A DNA stretch of 64,000 bases from Cohnella cholangitidis (GTDB lineage: Bacteria; Bacillota; Bacilli; Paenibacillales; Paenibacillaceae). The stretch is from NCBI RefSeq assembly GCF_014107495.1, contig NZ_CP041969.1:4885501-4949500 (forward strand), read 5' to 3'. This document shows, piece after piece, positions 1-10,429 of this stretch (the stretch's first letter is position 1; every line of letters starts with the position of its first letter). Under the pieces are notes generated by a model. That model ran no database searches, had not been told where the DNA came from, and was given only the letters and a program-made list of their open reading frames with translations. Made by a program: the position numbers and the translations under genes.

Positions 1-1683
1 ATTCTGTTGATCGGTTATTCCCACCAGGTGAGCGTCAAAGTCATCGAATCGGAGCTGCAGCATACGAACCAACGGCAGCTTTCTTTTTTGCTGCATCAAA
101 TGGATACTTCGATCAAGCAGCTTGAACAGCTGGCGGTCATTCTGAACCGCGATCCAAGCGTGCGGGATCTTCCTAATCTCCCCTATAAAGACAACTTACT
201 GGACAGGGTCAAAACGAAAGCCGCGGTATTGGAAAAGCTTACGTTACAGAGCCTTTCTAGTAACTGGAGCAACGAATTTGTCGTATATTCCCCCACTGCC
301 AAGCAACGCATCGGCATCCAATCATCGATTCCTTATGAAGAAAGCTATTTTCCCGATAATCTGTCCTCCTATTGGCGGATAGAGGCTCAAGCTTCCGCGG
401 CAGGGAAGGAAACTCGGGTGTTCAAAAGATTCATTGTGGACAACCTACTGCCGGTCGCGGATATTTCCAAATCCAAATTGATACTGGAAGTGCTCTTCGA
501 CGCGGACAATATCGCCGACCTTCTGTCGAACTATCAAGAAGGAGGAAGGGGAAGTCCGTTCCTCTATCATCCCAATGAGCGGCCTATCTATGGGAAACAG
601 CCGGACTCGAAAGCGACGGAAGGGTTGATCGCTTGGCTCGATAAGCAAAACTTGGAGCAAGAAGCCGCGTTTCGCATAAAGCTGAACGGAAGAGGATACC
701 AGGTATATTATTCGGAATCGAAAACGATGGACTGGTATTTGGTCGATTTCCTGCCCGTGGAAGATGTCGTTACCCCGATCTACAAAAGCCGCAATCTATT
801 CTTTATCGCGATAGGCGTGCTTCTCGCCACTAGCTTCGCCGCTTTGGCGCTGTTGTACCGGAACATTCAGATTCCTGTCCGGCAGTTGGTGAGAGGGTTC
901 AAGGAAATTCGCGACGGCCGGTTCTCGGCAAGGGTTCCTCTCGGCTCCAGTCCTGAATTCGTCTATATGCAACGGGGCTTTAACGAGATGGCCAAGGAAA
1001 TTCAACTGCTCGTCGAGTCGGTGTACGAGGAAAAGATTCGCTCTAAGGACGCCCGGTTGAAACAACTGCAAGCGCAGGTGAACCCGCATTTTCTATACAA
1101 TTGCCTAGCTTATATTACTAGCATGAACGAGTTAGAGAATCGAGAAGCGGTGGCATCCATGGCGCATAATCTTGGCGACTATTATCGTTTCACGACCCGA
1201 TCGGACAAAGAGATAACGACGCTGAGGGAAGAGCTGTCGATCGTCACGAACTATTTGAACATTCAACATATGAGGATGCCCCGGTTAACCTTTACGATCG
1301 ATATTCCGGACGCCATGAACAATCTGGTCGTTCCTCGTCTTTCTCTCCAGCCAATCATCGAGAACGCCGTCGTCCATGGGATCGAATTGAAGCCGGGAGA
1401 AGCGATGATCCGCATCATGTGTTGCACGGAGGAGGAGCGGTGCAGCATTATCGTCGACGACAATGGCATCGGCCTAACGGAAGAGCAGATGCTGGATATG
1501 GACAAGCGAGTGGGGAGTCCGTCGGAGAGCGAGCTCGGTTATGGGCTGTGGAATACCTGTCATCGGTTTCAACTTATGTTCGGACAGTCCTCCGAAATTC
1601 GTTTCGAGCCGTCTCCATTAGGCGGGTTGCGCGTCCAATTGCTGTGGAACGTCGAACCTTTCAAAAGAGAAGAGGGATGTTAA
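1..1683 (+). CDS. YesM-type sensor histidine kinase (5' partial)
   Basis: Membrane sensor kinase that would phosphorylate the AraC-type regulator encoded next. The reading frame is open to the first base, so the start and the first membrane helix lie outside the window. Seen: an extracellular sensing region up to about residue 260 (counting from base 7), a membrane helix at about 263-287, a HAMP linker, a His_kinase box with the phospho-acceptor His in QVNPHFLYN (about residue 361), then an ATPase domain with the N box (IENAVVHG), DDNGIG and a GYGL lid motif. This is the LytS/YesM architecture, usually paired with YesN regulators beside carbohydrate genes. The stop overlaps the next start by one base (TAATG), which indicates translational coupling. 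The ligand cannot be told. Confidence 0.93.
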   Translation: MLLIGYSHQVSVKVIESELQHTNQRQLSFLLHQMDTSIKQLEQLAVILNRDPSVRDLPNLPYKDNLLDRVKTKAAVLEKLTLQSLSSNWSNEFVVYSPTAKQRIGIQSSIPYEESYFPDNLSSYWRIEAQASAAGKETRVFKRFIVDNLLPVADISKSKLILEVLFDADNIADLLSNYQEGGRGSPFLYHPNERPIYGKQPDSKATEGLIAWLDKQNLEQEAAFRIKLNGRGYQVYYSESKTMDWYLVDFLPVEDVVTPIYKSRNLFFIAIGVLLATSFAALALLYRNIQIPVRQLVRGFKEIRDGRFSARVPLGSSPEFVYMQRGFNEMAKEIQLLVESVYEEKIRSKDARLKQLQAQVNPHFLYNCLAYITSMNELENREAVASMAHNLGDYYRFTTRSDKEITTLREELSIVTNYLNIQHMRMPRLTFTIDIPDAMNNLVVPRLSLQPIIENAVVHGIELKPGEAMIRIMCCTEEERCSIIVDDNGIGLTEEQMLDMDKRVGSPSESELGYGLWNTCHRFQLMFGQSSEIRFEPSPLGGLRVQLLWNVEPFKREEGC

Positions 1684-3344
1684 TGACCACGCTGCTCATC
1701 GTTGACGACGAGACTCATTTGGTGGATAGTCTCGCGGAGAGTCTGGATTGGAGCTCTCTTGGCATAGAGTCCGTATGGAAGGCCTATTCCGCGTACGAAG
1801 CGATCGAACGTATGAAGGCTCAATCCGTAGACATTCTAGTGACGGACGTACGAATGCCCGGGATGTCCGGGCTGGAATTGATTGCTTACGTTAATCGGCA
1901 TCATCGAAAAGTCAAATCCGTATTGTTGACCGGGCATGCGGAGTTTGCCTACGCCAAGGAGGCCGTTCAGGCGCAAGCGATGGATTATTTGCTCAAGCCG
2001 GTCAGGGCGGAAGTGCTGGAACAATGTCTTAAACGAATTCTGGAGATGATCAAGCAAGAATGGGAGGAAGTCAGCTCTTATCGGAGAGCGGTCGCCACCG
2101 TTCGCGGCAATCTTCCGCTGCTGCGGGCTTCGCTTCTGGAAAATTTGCTTTACGGCAAACGGTATGCTCCCCATGAACTTATCGACCGTCTCAAGCTTTT
2201 CGAGATCCCATTTCAGCCGGAAGACGAGTTCGCGATGATGTTGATTCGGCTGGAGGAGGAGTTCGCGCGCTATGACGTTCAGGGAATGTCCTTGATCGAG
2301 AATGCCGTAACGAATATTGCCGAGGAAATTTTCGGGGAATGGTTCGAGCTCTGGTATTGTCGGGACAAGCGCGATTATCTTGTTTTTCTAATAAAAGAGA
2401 AACAAGGGCTGAAGCAATCGAAAGGAAATCGAATGGATGAAGAAGATCGGCCAGAGAGCAGCCGTTCCCATCTGGAAGATGCCGCGACCCGATTGCAATA
2501 CAACGTAAACCGGTATCTGAAAGGAACCGTATCCGTCATCATAAGCGACAGGCAAGCGTTTCCTTCCGACGTGTCCGAGACGTACCGACGGATGGTCGCT
2601 ACGTTCCTTCAGAAAGTCGGCAATATCAGAGACATGTTCGTTACGTTGTCCGGCCAACGCAGGGAGACCGAAGAAGTTCATTCATTGCGAATTCCCCATG
2701 AATCGCCGATATTAATCCATCTGCTAGAGTCCGGAAGATGGGAGGAGGCGGAACATAAAATCAACGGCATTTTGGACGAATTGACCGAACGATGGAACGA
2801 TTCGCAAGCCCATCTATACGAGGTGTTCTTCCACATCGCCGGCGCTTTCATTCCTATCGTTCATCGCAGCGAGCTAACTTTGTCATCCGTGTTGGGGGAA
2901 GATTTCGACAAGCTTGCGGTAGGACCGTGGTGCCGTTCGCCGAAGCTGCTGCGAGAATGGGCCTTGCGGCATCTGCATCGGATCCGCGACGAGCTGGCGC
3001 GGCGAACGGCTAGCAGCCAAAGCTTCATCGTACGGCAGATCCATGCTTTAATCGAGCGAACCGCGATAAAGGAGCTCACCGTACAAACGATTGCGGACGA
3101 GGTCCGGCTGCATCCCGTCTACCTATCCAAAATATACAAGCTGGAAACGGGGATGAACATAAGCGATTATTTGCTTCGCCACCGAATGAATCGGGCGCAA
3201 TATTTGCTGGCGAAAACAAAGAACAAAATATACGAGATTACGTCGGAGCTAGGATTCCAAAATCCGAATTATTTCGCCAAGGTATTCCGGCGACAGTTCG
3301 GCATGACTCCGCAGGAATACCGAGAACGGGCGAATCTTGAATGA
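1683..3344 (+). CDS. YesN-type response regulator, receiver plus AraC HTH
   Basis: Cytoplasmic DNA-binding partner of the preceding kinase. The N-terminal receiver (about residues 1-120) has the acidic pair VDDE and the phospho-acceptor D55 in VTDVRMPG. A long middle region follows, and the last 100 residues are a double helix-turn-helix of AraC type ending with GFQNPNYFAKVFRRQFG and MTPQEYRE. I chose ATG 1683 because AGAGGG lies six bases upstream and the codon overlaps the kinase stop. ATG 1677 has no room for a ribosome binding site. Likely targets are nearby, perhaps the secreted protein directly downstream, but that is inference. About 553 residues, normal for YesN proteins with an internal extension. 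Confidence 0.93.
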   Translation: MTTLLIVDDETHLVDSLAESLDWSSLGIESVWKAYSAYEAIERMKAQSVDILVTDVRMPGMSGLELIAYVNRHHRKVKSVLLTGHAEFAYAKEAVQAQAMDYLLKPVRAEVLEQCLKRILEMIKQEWEEVSSYRRAVATVRGNLPLLRASLLENLLYGKRYAPHELIDRLKLFEIPFQPEDEFAMMLIRLEEEFARYDVQGMSLIENAVTNIAEEIFGEWFELWYCRDKRDYLVFLIKEKQGLKQSKGNRMDEEDRPESSRSHLEDAATRLQYNVNRYLKGTVSVIISDRQAFPSDVSETYRRMVATFLQKVGNIRDMFVTLSGQRRETEEVHSLRIPHESPILIHLLESGRWEEAEHKINGILDELTERWNDSQAHLYEVFFHIAGAFIPIVHRSELTLSSVLGEDFDKLAVGPWCRSPKLLREWALRHLHRIRDELARRTASSQSFIVRQIHALIERTAIKELTVQTIADEVRLHPVYLSKIYKLETGMNISDYLLRHRMNRAQYLLAKTKNKIYEITSELGFQNPNYFAKVFRRQFGMTPQEYRERANLE

Positions 3345-3439
3345 TTATCCGAAATCTTGCAAATCTGCCCTCCAATCCTTCACACCTCCGCTGATACACT
3401 GAATATGCGGTCATCTTAATCAGTGGAGGAGTGTGGATT

Positions 3440-6400
3440 ATGAAACGGTTAATCTCTCTAGTATTCGCGGTGTTGCTCCTGCTGCCCGCGTTCGGACAAG
3501 CATCGGCGGAGGAGACCCTGCAGAGCGCGTGCGCAGCGGGAGGAGACGGCTCGGCCGGTAATCCCTATGTGTTATGTTCGCAACCTGATTTGGAACTGCT
3601 TCGCTCTCACCCGGCTGCGCATTTCGAATTGGGGGCGGACATCCAAATGACGGGGAATTGGGAAGCGGTAACTTCTTTCTCCGGAGTTCTGGATGGAAAA
3701 AATCATACGATTAACGGCTTAAATTCAACCCTTGCTATGTTTGGAACTTTAGAGAGTTCGGGCGTAATCAGAAATTTGAATTTATCGAATATAAAAATTA
3801 AAAACTGGTCTGTTCCAGGTACCGGTCAACCTGATACCATAATATCTCCCAATCCTGCAGGACTGGCATCGATCAATTACGGGCTAATCGATAACTGTTC
3901 CGTATCCGGCACCGTTAGCGGATTAGGTTCAGCATCTCATATCGCAAATAGAAACTATGGGACGATTCAGAACAGCCGTGCTTCCGGGGATAACAACAAA
4001 ATCAGCGATCTAGCCGGCGGAATAGTCTCCATTAATGATATTGGAGGTCTGATCTCCAATTCAGTCTCGGAAGTTAACGTGTCTGGACGAAGCGATGTTG
4101 GAGGTATCGCGGCTAAAAATAGAGGCACCGTTCAAGATACCTGGTCTCGGGGAGAAGTTGCCGGCAAGAACCAAAATATAGGCGGGTTGGTTGGCCATAA
4201 CGAATCCACGGGGGTAATCCTTCGATCGAATGAAATTAAGGGAGTCGTCGTAGAAACCTATTCCAGGAATTTCGGGGCGATATATGGGCTTAATCATGGC
4301 CAAGTTACGGAGAGCGCCGGCTTTGGGAATATTCGCGTTTTGAACTATTCTGATATCCCTAAGGTCGAAAACGTTCAGGCAGCCGCCAAGACGTATAATA
4401 GCGTTACTCTAAATTGGGATCCGGGCGAGGGGATTTTGAGTTATGATGTCCTGATGGACGGAGCGGTGATCGGAGTGTCTCCGTCAAGAAGTTATACTGC
4501 CACGGGATTGGACGTTAACACCCCGTATTCCTTTACGATTGTTGCAAAAAGCAATTATGGGAAGGTGTCAGTACCTAGCGCGCCGTTAACCGTAACAACG
4601 GATTCGTCTACCCCTCCGCTTGCAGAGTCCACGGCCCCTTCTGCTCCGGAAAATATCGGGTTTGGAGCGATTTCTTCGAACAGCGTCGCCTTAAACTGGA
4701 GCGAATCAACCGATAATGTTGAAGTTACGGGGTACGAGGTACTGCAGGACGGAGTTATAGTCGGATCAACGGTATCCTCGAGAAAAATTTCAATTACGGG
4801 ATTAATGCCGAACACGACGTATCACTTTCAAGTCAGAGCTAGGGACGCAGCGGGTAATCTATCCGATGCGAGCCCATCGCTGTCCATAACAACCTACACG
4901 GAGTCTGGCGTACCGGGCGGAAGCTCGGTCGTAGATGCGACTGCTCCAACGGTCCCGGGTAATTTTGCGCTTGCCGCGAAGACGGAGAACAGCGTCTGGG
5001 TGACATGGAGCAATTCAACCGATGAAATAGGCGTAGTCGGTTACGACATCTTGCAGGATGAGGTAATCGTAGGAACGACGGAATCGATGAACTTTACGAT
5101 TACCGGTCTATCGCCCGGCACGGCTTATACGTTTCAAGTCAAAGCGAAGGATGGAGCAGGGAATACATCGGCAGCGAGCGTTCCTCTATCGGTAACAACG
5201 TATTCAACGCCAGGGGAAGGAACGCCGGTTTTCGTCAAAGGGATCAATTTCGTAGGCGACAACGTTACGATTGAAGGGAATCATTGGTTGGACGGCAAAT
5301 CGTCAGGCGTCATGACTAGTAGAATCGGCGAATATGGACATTTCGTTCATTTGCAGCCTACGGCGGATTTTGAGACAACCACAATGCTTAGCAGCGGTTA
5401 CAGCGTGCTCGATTGGAATAACTGGGCTAGCGTCAATCAACATTTACCGAACGGGAATTATGAGATTTACCTATGGGCCATAGAGACAGGGCAAGCGAAT
5501 TCAACGTCATTTCACGTCAAGTTAGAAGGCGAGCAGGTGACGATCAGTCCGATCGGAGAGATGCCGTTAAACGAATGGCGAAAATACGGCCCATACGCTG
5601 CAACGGTTAAAGACGGGCTTCTGAATATGGAAATCGTAAAATTGTCCGGTCGCCCAATCATTGCCGGAATGGCCATCCATTCGGAGAATACGACAGCAAT
5701 TTCTCCTACTGATCATATTGCTCCTTCAATCCCGGAAAATTTGCATGCGGCAGGCATAGCCTATTCCAGCGCTGGTCTGAGTTGGGATCTTGCAACCGAC
5801 AATGTGCGCGTAACCAGTTATGATGTGTTTCAAGACGGGGTTCCTATCGGAAGAACGAATGGGAGTTTTTTGTTAGTCAATGGATTAACGCCGAGAACGA
5901 CTTACAATTTTACCGTTAGAGCAAGGGATGCAGCAGGTAATGTATCAGGAGAGAGTGATCCGTTATCGATTGCAACGGGGCGCGCGCCCGGGAAAGAACA
6001 AGAGGTCTTCTACAAGGGAATCAATTTCAACGGCAACGCGGTAACGGTTGAAGGGAACGCATGGTTAGCGGAGAGCTCGGCCGGTGTTACGACCTCTACA
6101 GTCCAAAGGTATGCCGGGAACATAAACTTGCTGCCAGAGGCCGACAGCGAGACGCAAACGATGTTGAATAGCGCGATTTACCTCAATAAGACGTTTAGCG
6201 TCAATCAACCGATAGCCAACGGTAATTACGCGGTTTACCTGTGGACTACTGAGAACTATGGAGCTAGTTTTCGGTGGTTCGATGTCTACTTGGAAGGCAA
6301 ACCGCAAAATAAATACGGTTCGATTGGAACGTTGCAGTTAAACTCTTGGCGCAAGTACGGGCCTTTCGACGTAACGGTACAAGATGGAATTCTGAATATG

Positions 6401-8344
6401 GAGCTAGTCAAGGGGGCGGGGGATCCTACGATATCCGGAATGGCGATTTACTCGCTGATACCTGACACTCCTGCGGATACCGTAGACCCTTCCGTTCCCG
6501 AGAACCTGACGGTCTCATCGAAAACCTACAATAGCGTCTCGCTTTCTTGGTCCGCTTCTACGGATAACGCGGGCGTATCGGGATATGATGTTCTGAAGGA
6601 CGGAGTTATAGTCGGAACGGCTTCGACAACGAACTATACCGTTACGGGACTAAACGCGAACACGACTTATAACTTCACGATAGTCGCCAAGGACAATAGC
6701 GGGAACTCGTCGGATCCGAGCGAACCGTTGGCGGCGACTACGCATCCGGGATTTTATTTCGGCATCAACTTTAACGGCGAGGCGGTTACGGTCGATGGGC
6801 AAGCTTGGCACGGGGACAACACGGCCGACATAGCATCCAATGTTAAAAGGTATTCGGGCAATATTGCCCTGCAACCCGAGACGAACGGCGATAAGCTGGC
6901 TATGTTGAACAGCGCGATCTACTCGAACGATTCGTTTAGCGTAAGCCAAACGGTGACTCCGGGAACTTACGATGTATACTTGTGGACTACAGAGAACTAC
7001 AAAGCGAACTTTCGGTCGTTCAACGTTAATATGGAAGGCTCTCAAGTGACAAGCAGTCCAATCGGGTCAATGCCGTTAAACGAATGGCGAATGTATGGAC
7101 CTTATACCGTAACGGTTAACGATTACAAGTTGGACGTGGAGCTTGTTAAAGTAACCGGAGATCCTACCTTGTCCGGAATTGCCATTTACGCTCCGCAAAA
7201 TGCGGCGGATGTTGAAGCCCCTACGATTCCGCAGAACGTATCGGTGACTTCGGCAACCTATAACAGCGTCACGCTAACGTGGAACGGCTCTTTAGATAAC
7301 TTTGCGATAGTAGGTTACGACGTGTTTCGGGACGGAAATTTGATCGGATCCATAGGCTCCAATCTATACACGGTCAATGGATTAACGCCTAACACAACGT
7401 ATAGCTTTACGGTAAAAGCAAAGGACGCTTCCGGTAATATCTCCCTAGCAAGTACTCCGTTGTCCGTGACAACGCCTTCTGTGCCGGGGGGAGGATCGCC
7501 GATGTTCATTAAAGGGATTAACTTTAATGGAGGCGCAGCTGTAGTTGAGGGGAATGCATGGTTGGCGGAAAGTGCAGCAGGTACCACGAATCCAACGGTT
7601 CATAGGTATTCTGGACACGATCCCTTGCTCCCCGCAGCAGACAACGATACGAATACGATGCTGAACAATGGAATCTATTTAGCGAATTCGTTTAGCGTCG
7701 CGCAACCTATAGGTAACGGAACTTACCAAATTTATTTGTGGAGCATCGAGAACTACCAGGCTAACTCGCGTTCGTTTCATGTGAAGCTGGAAGGCTTGCA
7801 GAAGACGAGCAGCCCGATCGGGTCAATGCCCTTAAACGAATGGCGAAAGTATGGCCCGTATACCGTGACTGTTCAGGATGGCGTTCTGAATATGGAGCTG
7901 GTTAAGGTGACCGGCGACGCTAATCTTGCCGGCATGGCCATTTACACGGGGGAAGCGGCGCCTCTCCCTCCTATGGATCTCCTTGCTCCATCGGCTCCGG
8001 GTGAGGTTTCGGTGACTTCCGCAACGTATAACAGCGTATCGCTGACATGGGGAATTTCTACCGATAACGTCGGCGTGACGGGTTACGAGGTTCTGCAAGA
8101 CGGCGTGGTCATCGGAACGACGGAATCGACAACGCTCGCCGTAACCGGATTAACGCCGAATACGACTTATATTTTCACCGTCAAAGCGAAGGACGCCGCA
8201 GGTCATGTGTCCAATGCTAGCAATCCTTTGCTCGTAACGACCGATTCTGCGCCAATGGAGGGTTTTTCGAACCTGGCAAGTTCAATCCCGAAACGGTTAG
8301 CCCGTTTTATACCCGTGCCTCCCACGCCTTACAATAGAATGTGA
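3440..8344 (+). CDS. Secreted multi-domain GLUG / fibronectin III / malectin-like protein
   Basis: Large exported protein of about 1634 residues with no recognisable catalytic domain. The start is ATG 3440, with GGAGGA nine bases upstream (GTG 3431 sits directly on that site). Seen in order: a signal peptide ending near QASA; a beta-helix-like region with GLUG repeats (IGGLVGHN, VGGIAAKN) to about residue 290; then fibronectin type III domains alternating with four copies of an approximately 150-residue module beginning GINFNG..VTVEGNAWL and ending in NMELVK.., resembling malectin-type carbohydrate-binding domains. Seven fibronectin domains can be counted, with NSVSLTW and GYDVLQDG motifs. 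It probably tethers to or binds a glycan at the cell surface or outside. The last about 30 residues look unlike the rest and may result from a frameshift near 8260. Confidence 0.85.
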   Translation: MKRLISLVFAVLLLLPAFGQASAEETLQSACAAGGDGSAGNPYVLCSQPDLELLRSHPAAHFELGADIQMTGNWEAVTSFSGVLDGKNHTINGLNSTLAMFGTLESSGVIRNLNLSNIKIKNWSVPGTGQPDTIISPNPAGLASINYGLIDNCSVSGTVSGLGSASHIANRNYGTIQNSRASGDNNKISDLAGGIVSINDIGGLISNSVSEVNVSGRSDVGGIAAKNRGTVQDTWSRGEVAGKNQNIGGLVGHNESTGVILRSNEIKGVVVETYSRNFGAIYGLNHGQVTESAGFGNIRVLNYSDIPKVENVQAAAKTYNSVTLNWDPGEGILSYDVLMDGAVIGVSPSRSYTATGLDVNTPYSFTIVAKSNYGKVSVPSAPLTVTTDSSTPPLAESTAPSAPENIGFGAISSNSVALNWSESTDNVEVTGYEVLQDGVIVGSTVSSRKISITGLMPNTTYHFQVRARDAAGNLSDASPSLSITTYTESGVPGGSSVVDATAPTVPGNFALAAKTENSVWVTWSNSTDEIGVVGYDILQDEVIVGTTESMNFTITGLSPGTAYTFQVKAKDGAGNTSAASVPLSVTTYSTPGEGTPVFVKGINFVGDNVTIEGNHWLDGKSSGVMTSRIGEYGHFVHLQPTADFETTTMLSSGYSVLDWNNWASVNQHLPNGNYEIYLWAIETGQANSTSFHVKLEGEQVTISPIGEMPLNEWRKYGPYAATVKDGLLNMEIVKLSGRPIIAGMAIHSENTTAISPTDHIAPSIPENLHAAGIAYSSAGLSWDLATDNVRVTSYDVFQDGVPIGRTNGSFLLVNGLTPRTTYNFTVRARDAAGNVSGESDPLSIATGRAPGKEQEVFYKGINFNGNAVTVEGNAWLAESSAGVTTSTVQRYAGNINLLPEADSETQTMLNSAIYLNKTFSVNQPIANGNYAVYLWTTENYGASFRWFDVYLEGKPQNKYGSIGTLQLNSWRKYGPFDVTVQDGILNMELVKGAGDPTISGMAIYSLIPDTPADTVDPSVPENLTVSSKTYNSVSLSWSASTDNAGVSGYDVLKDGVIVGTASTTNYTVTGLNANTTYNFTIVAKDNSGNSSDPSEPLAATTHPGFYFGINFNGEAVTVDGQAWHGDNTADIASNVKRYSGNIALQPETNGDKLAMLNSAIYSNDSFSVSQTVTPGTYDVYLWTTENYKANFRSFNVNMEGSQVTSSPIGSMPLNEWRMYGPYTVTVNDYKLDVELVKVTGDPTLSGIAIYAPQNAADVEAPTIPQNVSVTSATYNSVTLTWNGSLDNFAIVGYDVFRDGNLIGSIGSNLYTVNGLTPNTTYSFTVKAKDASGNISLASTPLSVTTPSVPGGGSPMFIKGINFNGGAAVVEGNAWLAESAAGTTNPTVHRYSGHDPLLPAADNDTNTMLNNGIYLANSFSVAQPIGNGTYQIYLWSIENYQANSRSFHVKLEGLQKTSSPIGSMPLNEWRKYGPYTVTVQDGVLNMELVKVTGDANLAGMAIYTGEAAPLPPMDLLAPSAPGEVSVTSATYNSVSLTWGISTDNVGVTGYEVLQDGVVIGTTESTTLAVTGLTPNTTYIFTVKAKDAAGHVSNASNPLLVTTDSAPMEGFSNLASSIPKRLARFIPVPPTPYNRM

Positions 8345-8386
8345 GATGCCGCTAAGGATTAAGAGAGTGCAATTTTGGTAACATTG

Positions 8387-8429
8387 AATCCCGCCTACGT
8401 ACGTTCCCGTACGGGCGGGATTCGTTTTT
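8387..8429 (+). terminator. Rho-independent terminator
   Basis: The inverted repeat AATCCCGCC ... GGCGGGATT (nine-base arms, about 18-base loop that can itself pair partly) is followed by CGTTTTT. It lies about 40 bases after the stop of the giant secreted protein and separates it from the next kinase-regulator pair. Confidence 0.85.
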
Positions 8430-8593
8430 CGGCCATCTCCCCAACATTTCGTACCATTTCCAAGGATCAAGGGATATCTTTTATTCTTCTCATCGTTATA
8501 ATAGAATACTCCAGATGTTATTTTATGAAAGCGCATACAATTTTCGAATCCGAAAAACACAAACAAGTCAGTCATCCAAAAGGGGACATTAAT

Positions 8594-10429
8594 ATGCTTC
8601 AGTGGAAAAAGAGGTTTCCAAGGGAATTGAACCTGCGAACGAAATTGTTGTTCCTTTTCGTCTTCCTGATTCTGTTTCCGCTATGCTTGCAAGGGATCGC
8701 GACCTATCGGCATTTCTCGTCCACGGTCGATCAGAAGACCGAACAATTCACCATAGATATCGTGCGGCAAATCAACGCGAATCTGGATCGGCTTATGAAA
8801 GATTACGAAAGACTGTCGCTCATGCCTCTATACGATGAAGTGGTTCTGAAAATTTTAGGCAAATACGACGGCGAGATGGGGTCGGCTACTTGGGCTTCCT
8901 CCGACGATTATATGAAGATGAAGCTGTACACATCAGCGCAAGCTTACGATAGAGTGGAAATTCGCGGAATCCACTTCTTGAGCAATAGCGGCATTCTGTT
9001 CTCCAACATGGACTCGATGGCCGTGGAATCGGTTTGGGACGGCAGACAGGACGAGTGGTTCGGAGAAGTGAGCCGTTCGGACGGGGCGTGGCTGCTAATT
9101 CCTCCCCATATGCCGTCGTACTATAACGGCGGAAATGCAACCGAACCCTACGTCACGGTAGCGAGAATGATTCGCGAACCGAATACGCTAAAGCGGCTTG
9201 GTTATATTCTCATCGACATTAAACTGGACGCTTTTCGGAACATCCTGTCCAATCTGAACTTCGAACAAGACGCAAGCTTAATCATTATGGACGCCCAGAA
9301 GAGATTGCTCTTCGAACGGAAGTCGGGAAGCGGAATTTCCGCCTACGAGGATTTGCTTCAACACGATCAACTCCGGAAATACGGCAGCAATCAGAAAATC
9401 GAGCTGGACCGTCAGCAATATTTGTACGTTCAACATCATTCCGATTATTCCGGCTTGTCCGTCATCAGCCTGACGCCGATCAACGTCATTCAGAAGGAAT
9501 CGCGCGAGCTATGGAAGTACACGTTAGGGTTCGCCGTCCTTTGCTTGGCTATCGTTACGATATTGGCCGTTGCGATCTCTTATCGCATCACGCGCCCTCT
9601 TATCGATCTAAAGAAGAAAATGGTCGGCGTAGAGCAAGGGGATTTCAATAAAAGGGTGTCGACGTTCGGCAATGACGAATTCGGTCAACTGGGGCGCGGA
9701 TTCAACAAAATGATGGAAGAGATCAATCGGCTCTTCAACGAAGTGTTCATCCTCGGCATCCGAGAGAAGGAAGCGGAACTGTCCGCGCTGCAAAGCCAGA
9801 TCAACCCGCATTTTATTTATAACACTTTGGAATCCATCAGCATGATGGCGATTCGGAAAAATAACGTCGAAGTATCGGACATGGTTTCCGCTTTAGGCAA
9901 GCTGTTACGGTATACGATCGACAAAGTCGATCGGCAGATTCCTTTGAAGGAAGAAATTCGCTTCGTTCAATCCTATGTCCAAATCCAGCAACTGCGTTAT
10001 GGCGGTAGACTGAGAGTAGAGTACGAGATCGACGAGGACATCGTCGATATTCCGATACCGAAGCTGATTTTGCAACCGCTCGTGGAAAACGCCCTGTATC
10101 ACGGAATCGACGGCGAAGAACACGGAGGTACGATCTGGATATCCGCTTTGCGGTTCGAGGACGAGCTGCTCATTACGGTCAGAGACGACGGAAAGGGGCT
10201 GACGGAGACGGAAATCGAAGAGCTGAACACGAAAATCCGCACGCAGCCGTCGTACCAGAGCTGGCGGAGAGAAGGCGAGCATGGGCTCGGCCTTTCCAAT
10301 ATCGCTCAGAGAATTAGGTTTATTTACGGGGAACAAGGAGATTTGACGATAGACGGAAGCCTTGGACAGGGGCTTGCCGTTACGATCACGATACGACTTC
10401 AAGAGACGGGCGGTGCCAGACATGTATAA
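8594..10429 (+). CDS. YesM-type sensor histidine kinase
   Basis: Membrane sensor kinase, about 611 residues. I placed the start at ATG 8594, with AAAAGGGG about eight bases upstream. The same frame runs further upstream through the terminator, so a longer start is unlikely. Seen: membrane helix at about residues 18-38, an extracellular sensor region of about 270 residues, a second helix (GFAVLCLAIVTILAVAISY), HAMP, phospho-acceptor H406 in INPHFIYN, and an ATPase domain with VENALYHG, VRDDGKGL and GLGLSNI. It overlaps the start of its regulator by eight bases. Position before a sugar ABC operon suggests it senses the sugar or the loaded binding protein. Confidence 0.94.
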   Translation: MLQWKKRFPRELNLRTKLLFLFVFLILFPLCLQGIATYRHFSSTVDQKTEQFTIDIVRQINANLDRLMKDYERLSLMPLYDEVVLKILGKYDGEMGSATWASSDDYMKMKLYTSAQAYDRVEIRGIHFLSNSGILFSNMDSMAVESVWDGRQDEWFGEVSRSDGAWLLIPPHMPSYYNGGNATEPYVTVARMIREPNTLKRLGYILIDIKLDAFRNILSNLNFEQDASLIIMDAQKRLLFERKSGSGISAYEDLLQHDQLRKYGSNQKIELDRQQYLYVQHHSDYSGLSVISLTPINVIQKESRELWKYTLGFAVLCLAIVTILAVAISYRITRPLIDLKKKMVGVEQGDFNKRVSTFGNDEFGQLGRGFNKMMEEINRLFNEVFILGIREKEAELSALQSQINPHFIYNTLESISMMAIRKNNVEVSDMVSALGKLLRYTIDKVDRQIPLKEEIRFVQSYVQIQQLRYGGRLRVEYEIDEDIVDIPIPKLILQPLVENALYHGIDGEEHGGTIWISALRFEDELLITVRDDGKGLTETEIEELNTKIRTQPSYQSWRREGEHGLGLSNIAQRIRFIYGEQGDLTIDGSLGQGLAVTITIRLQETGGARHV

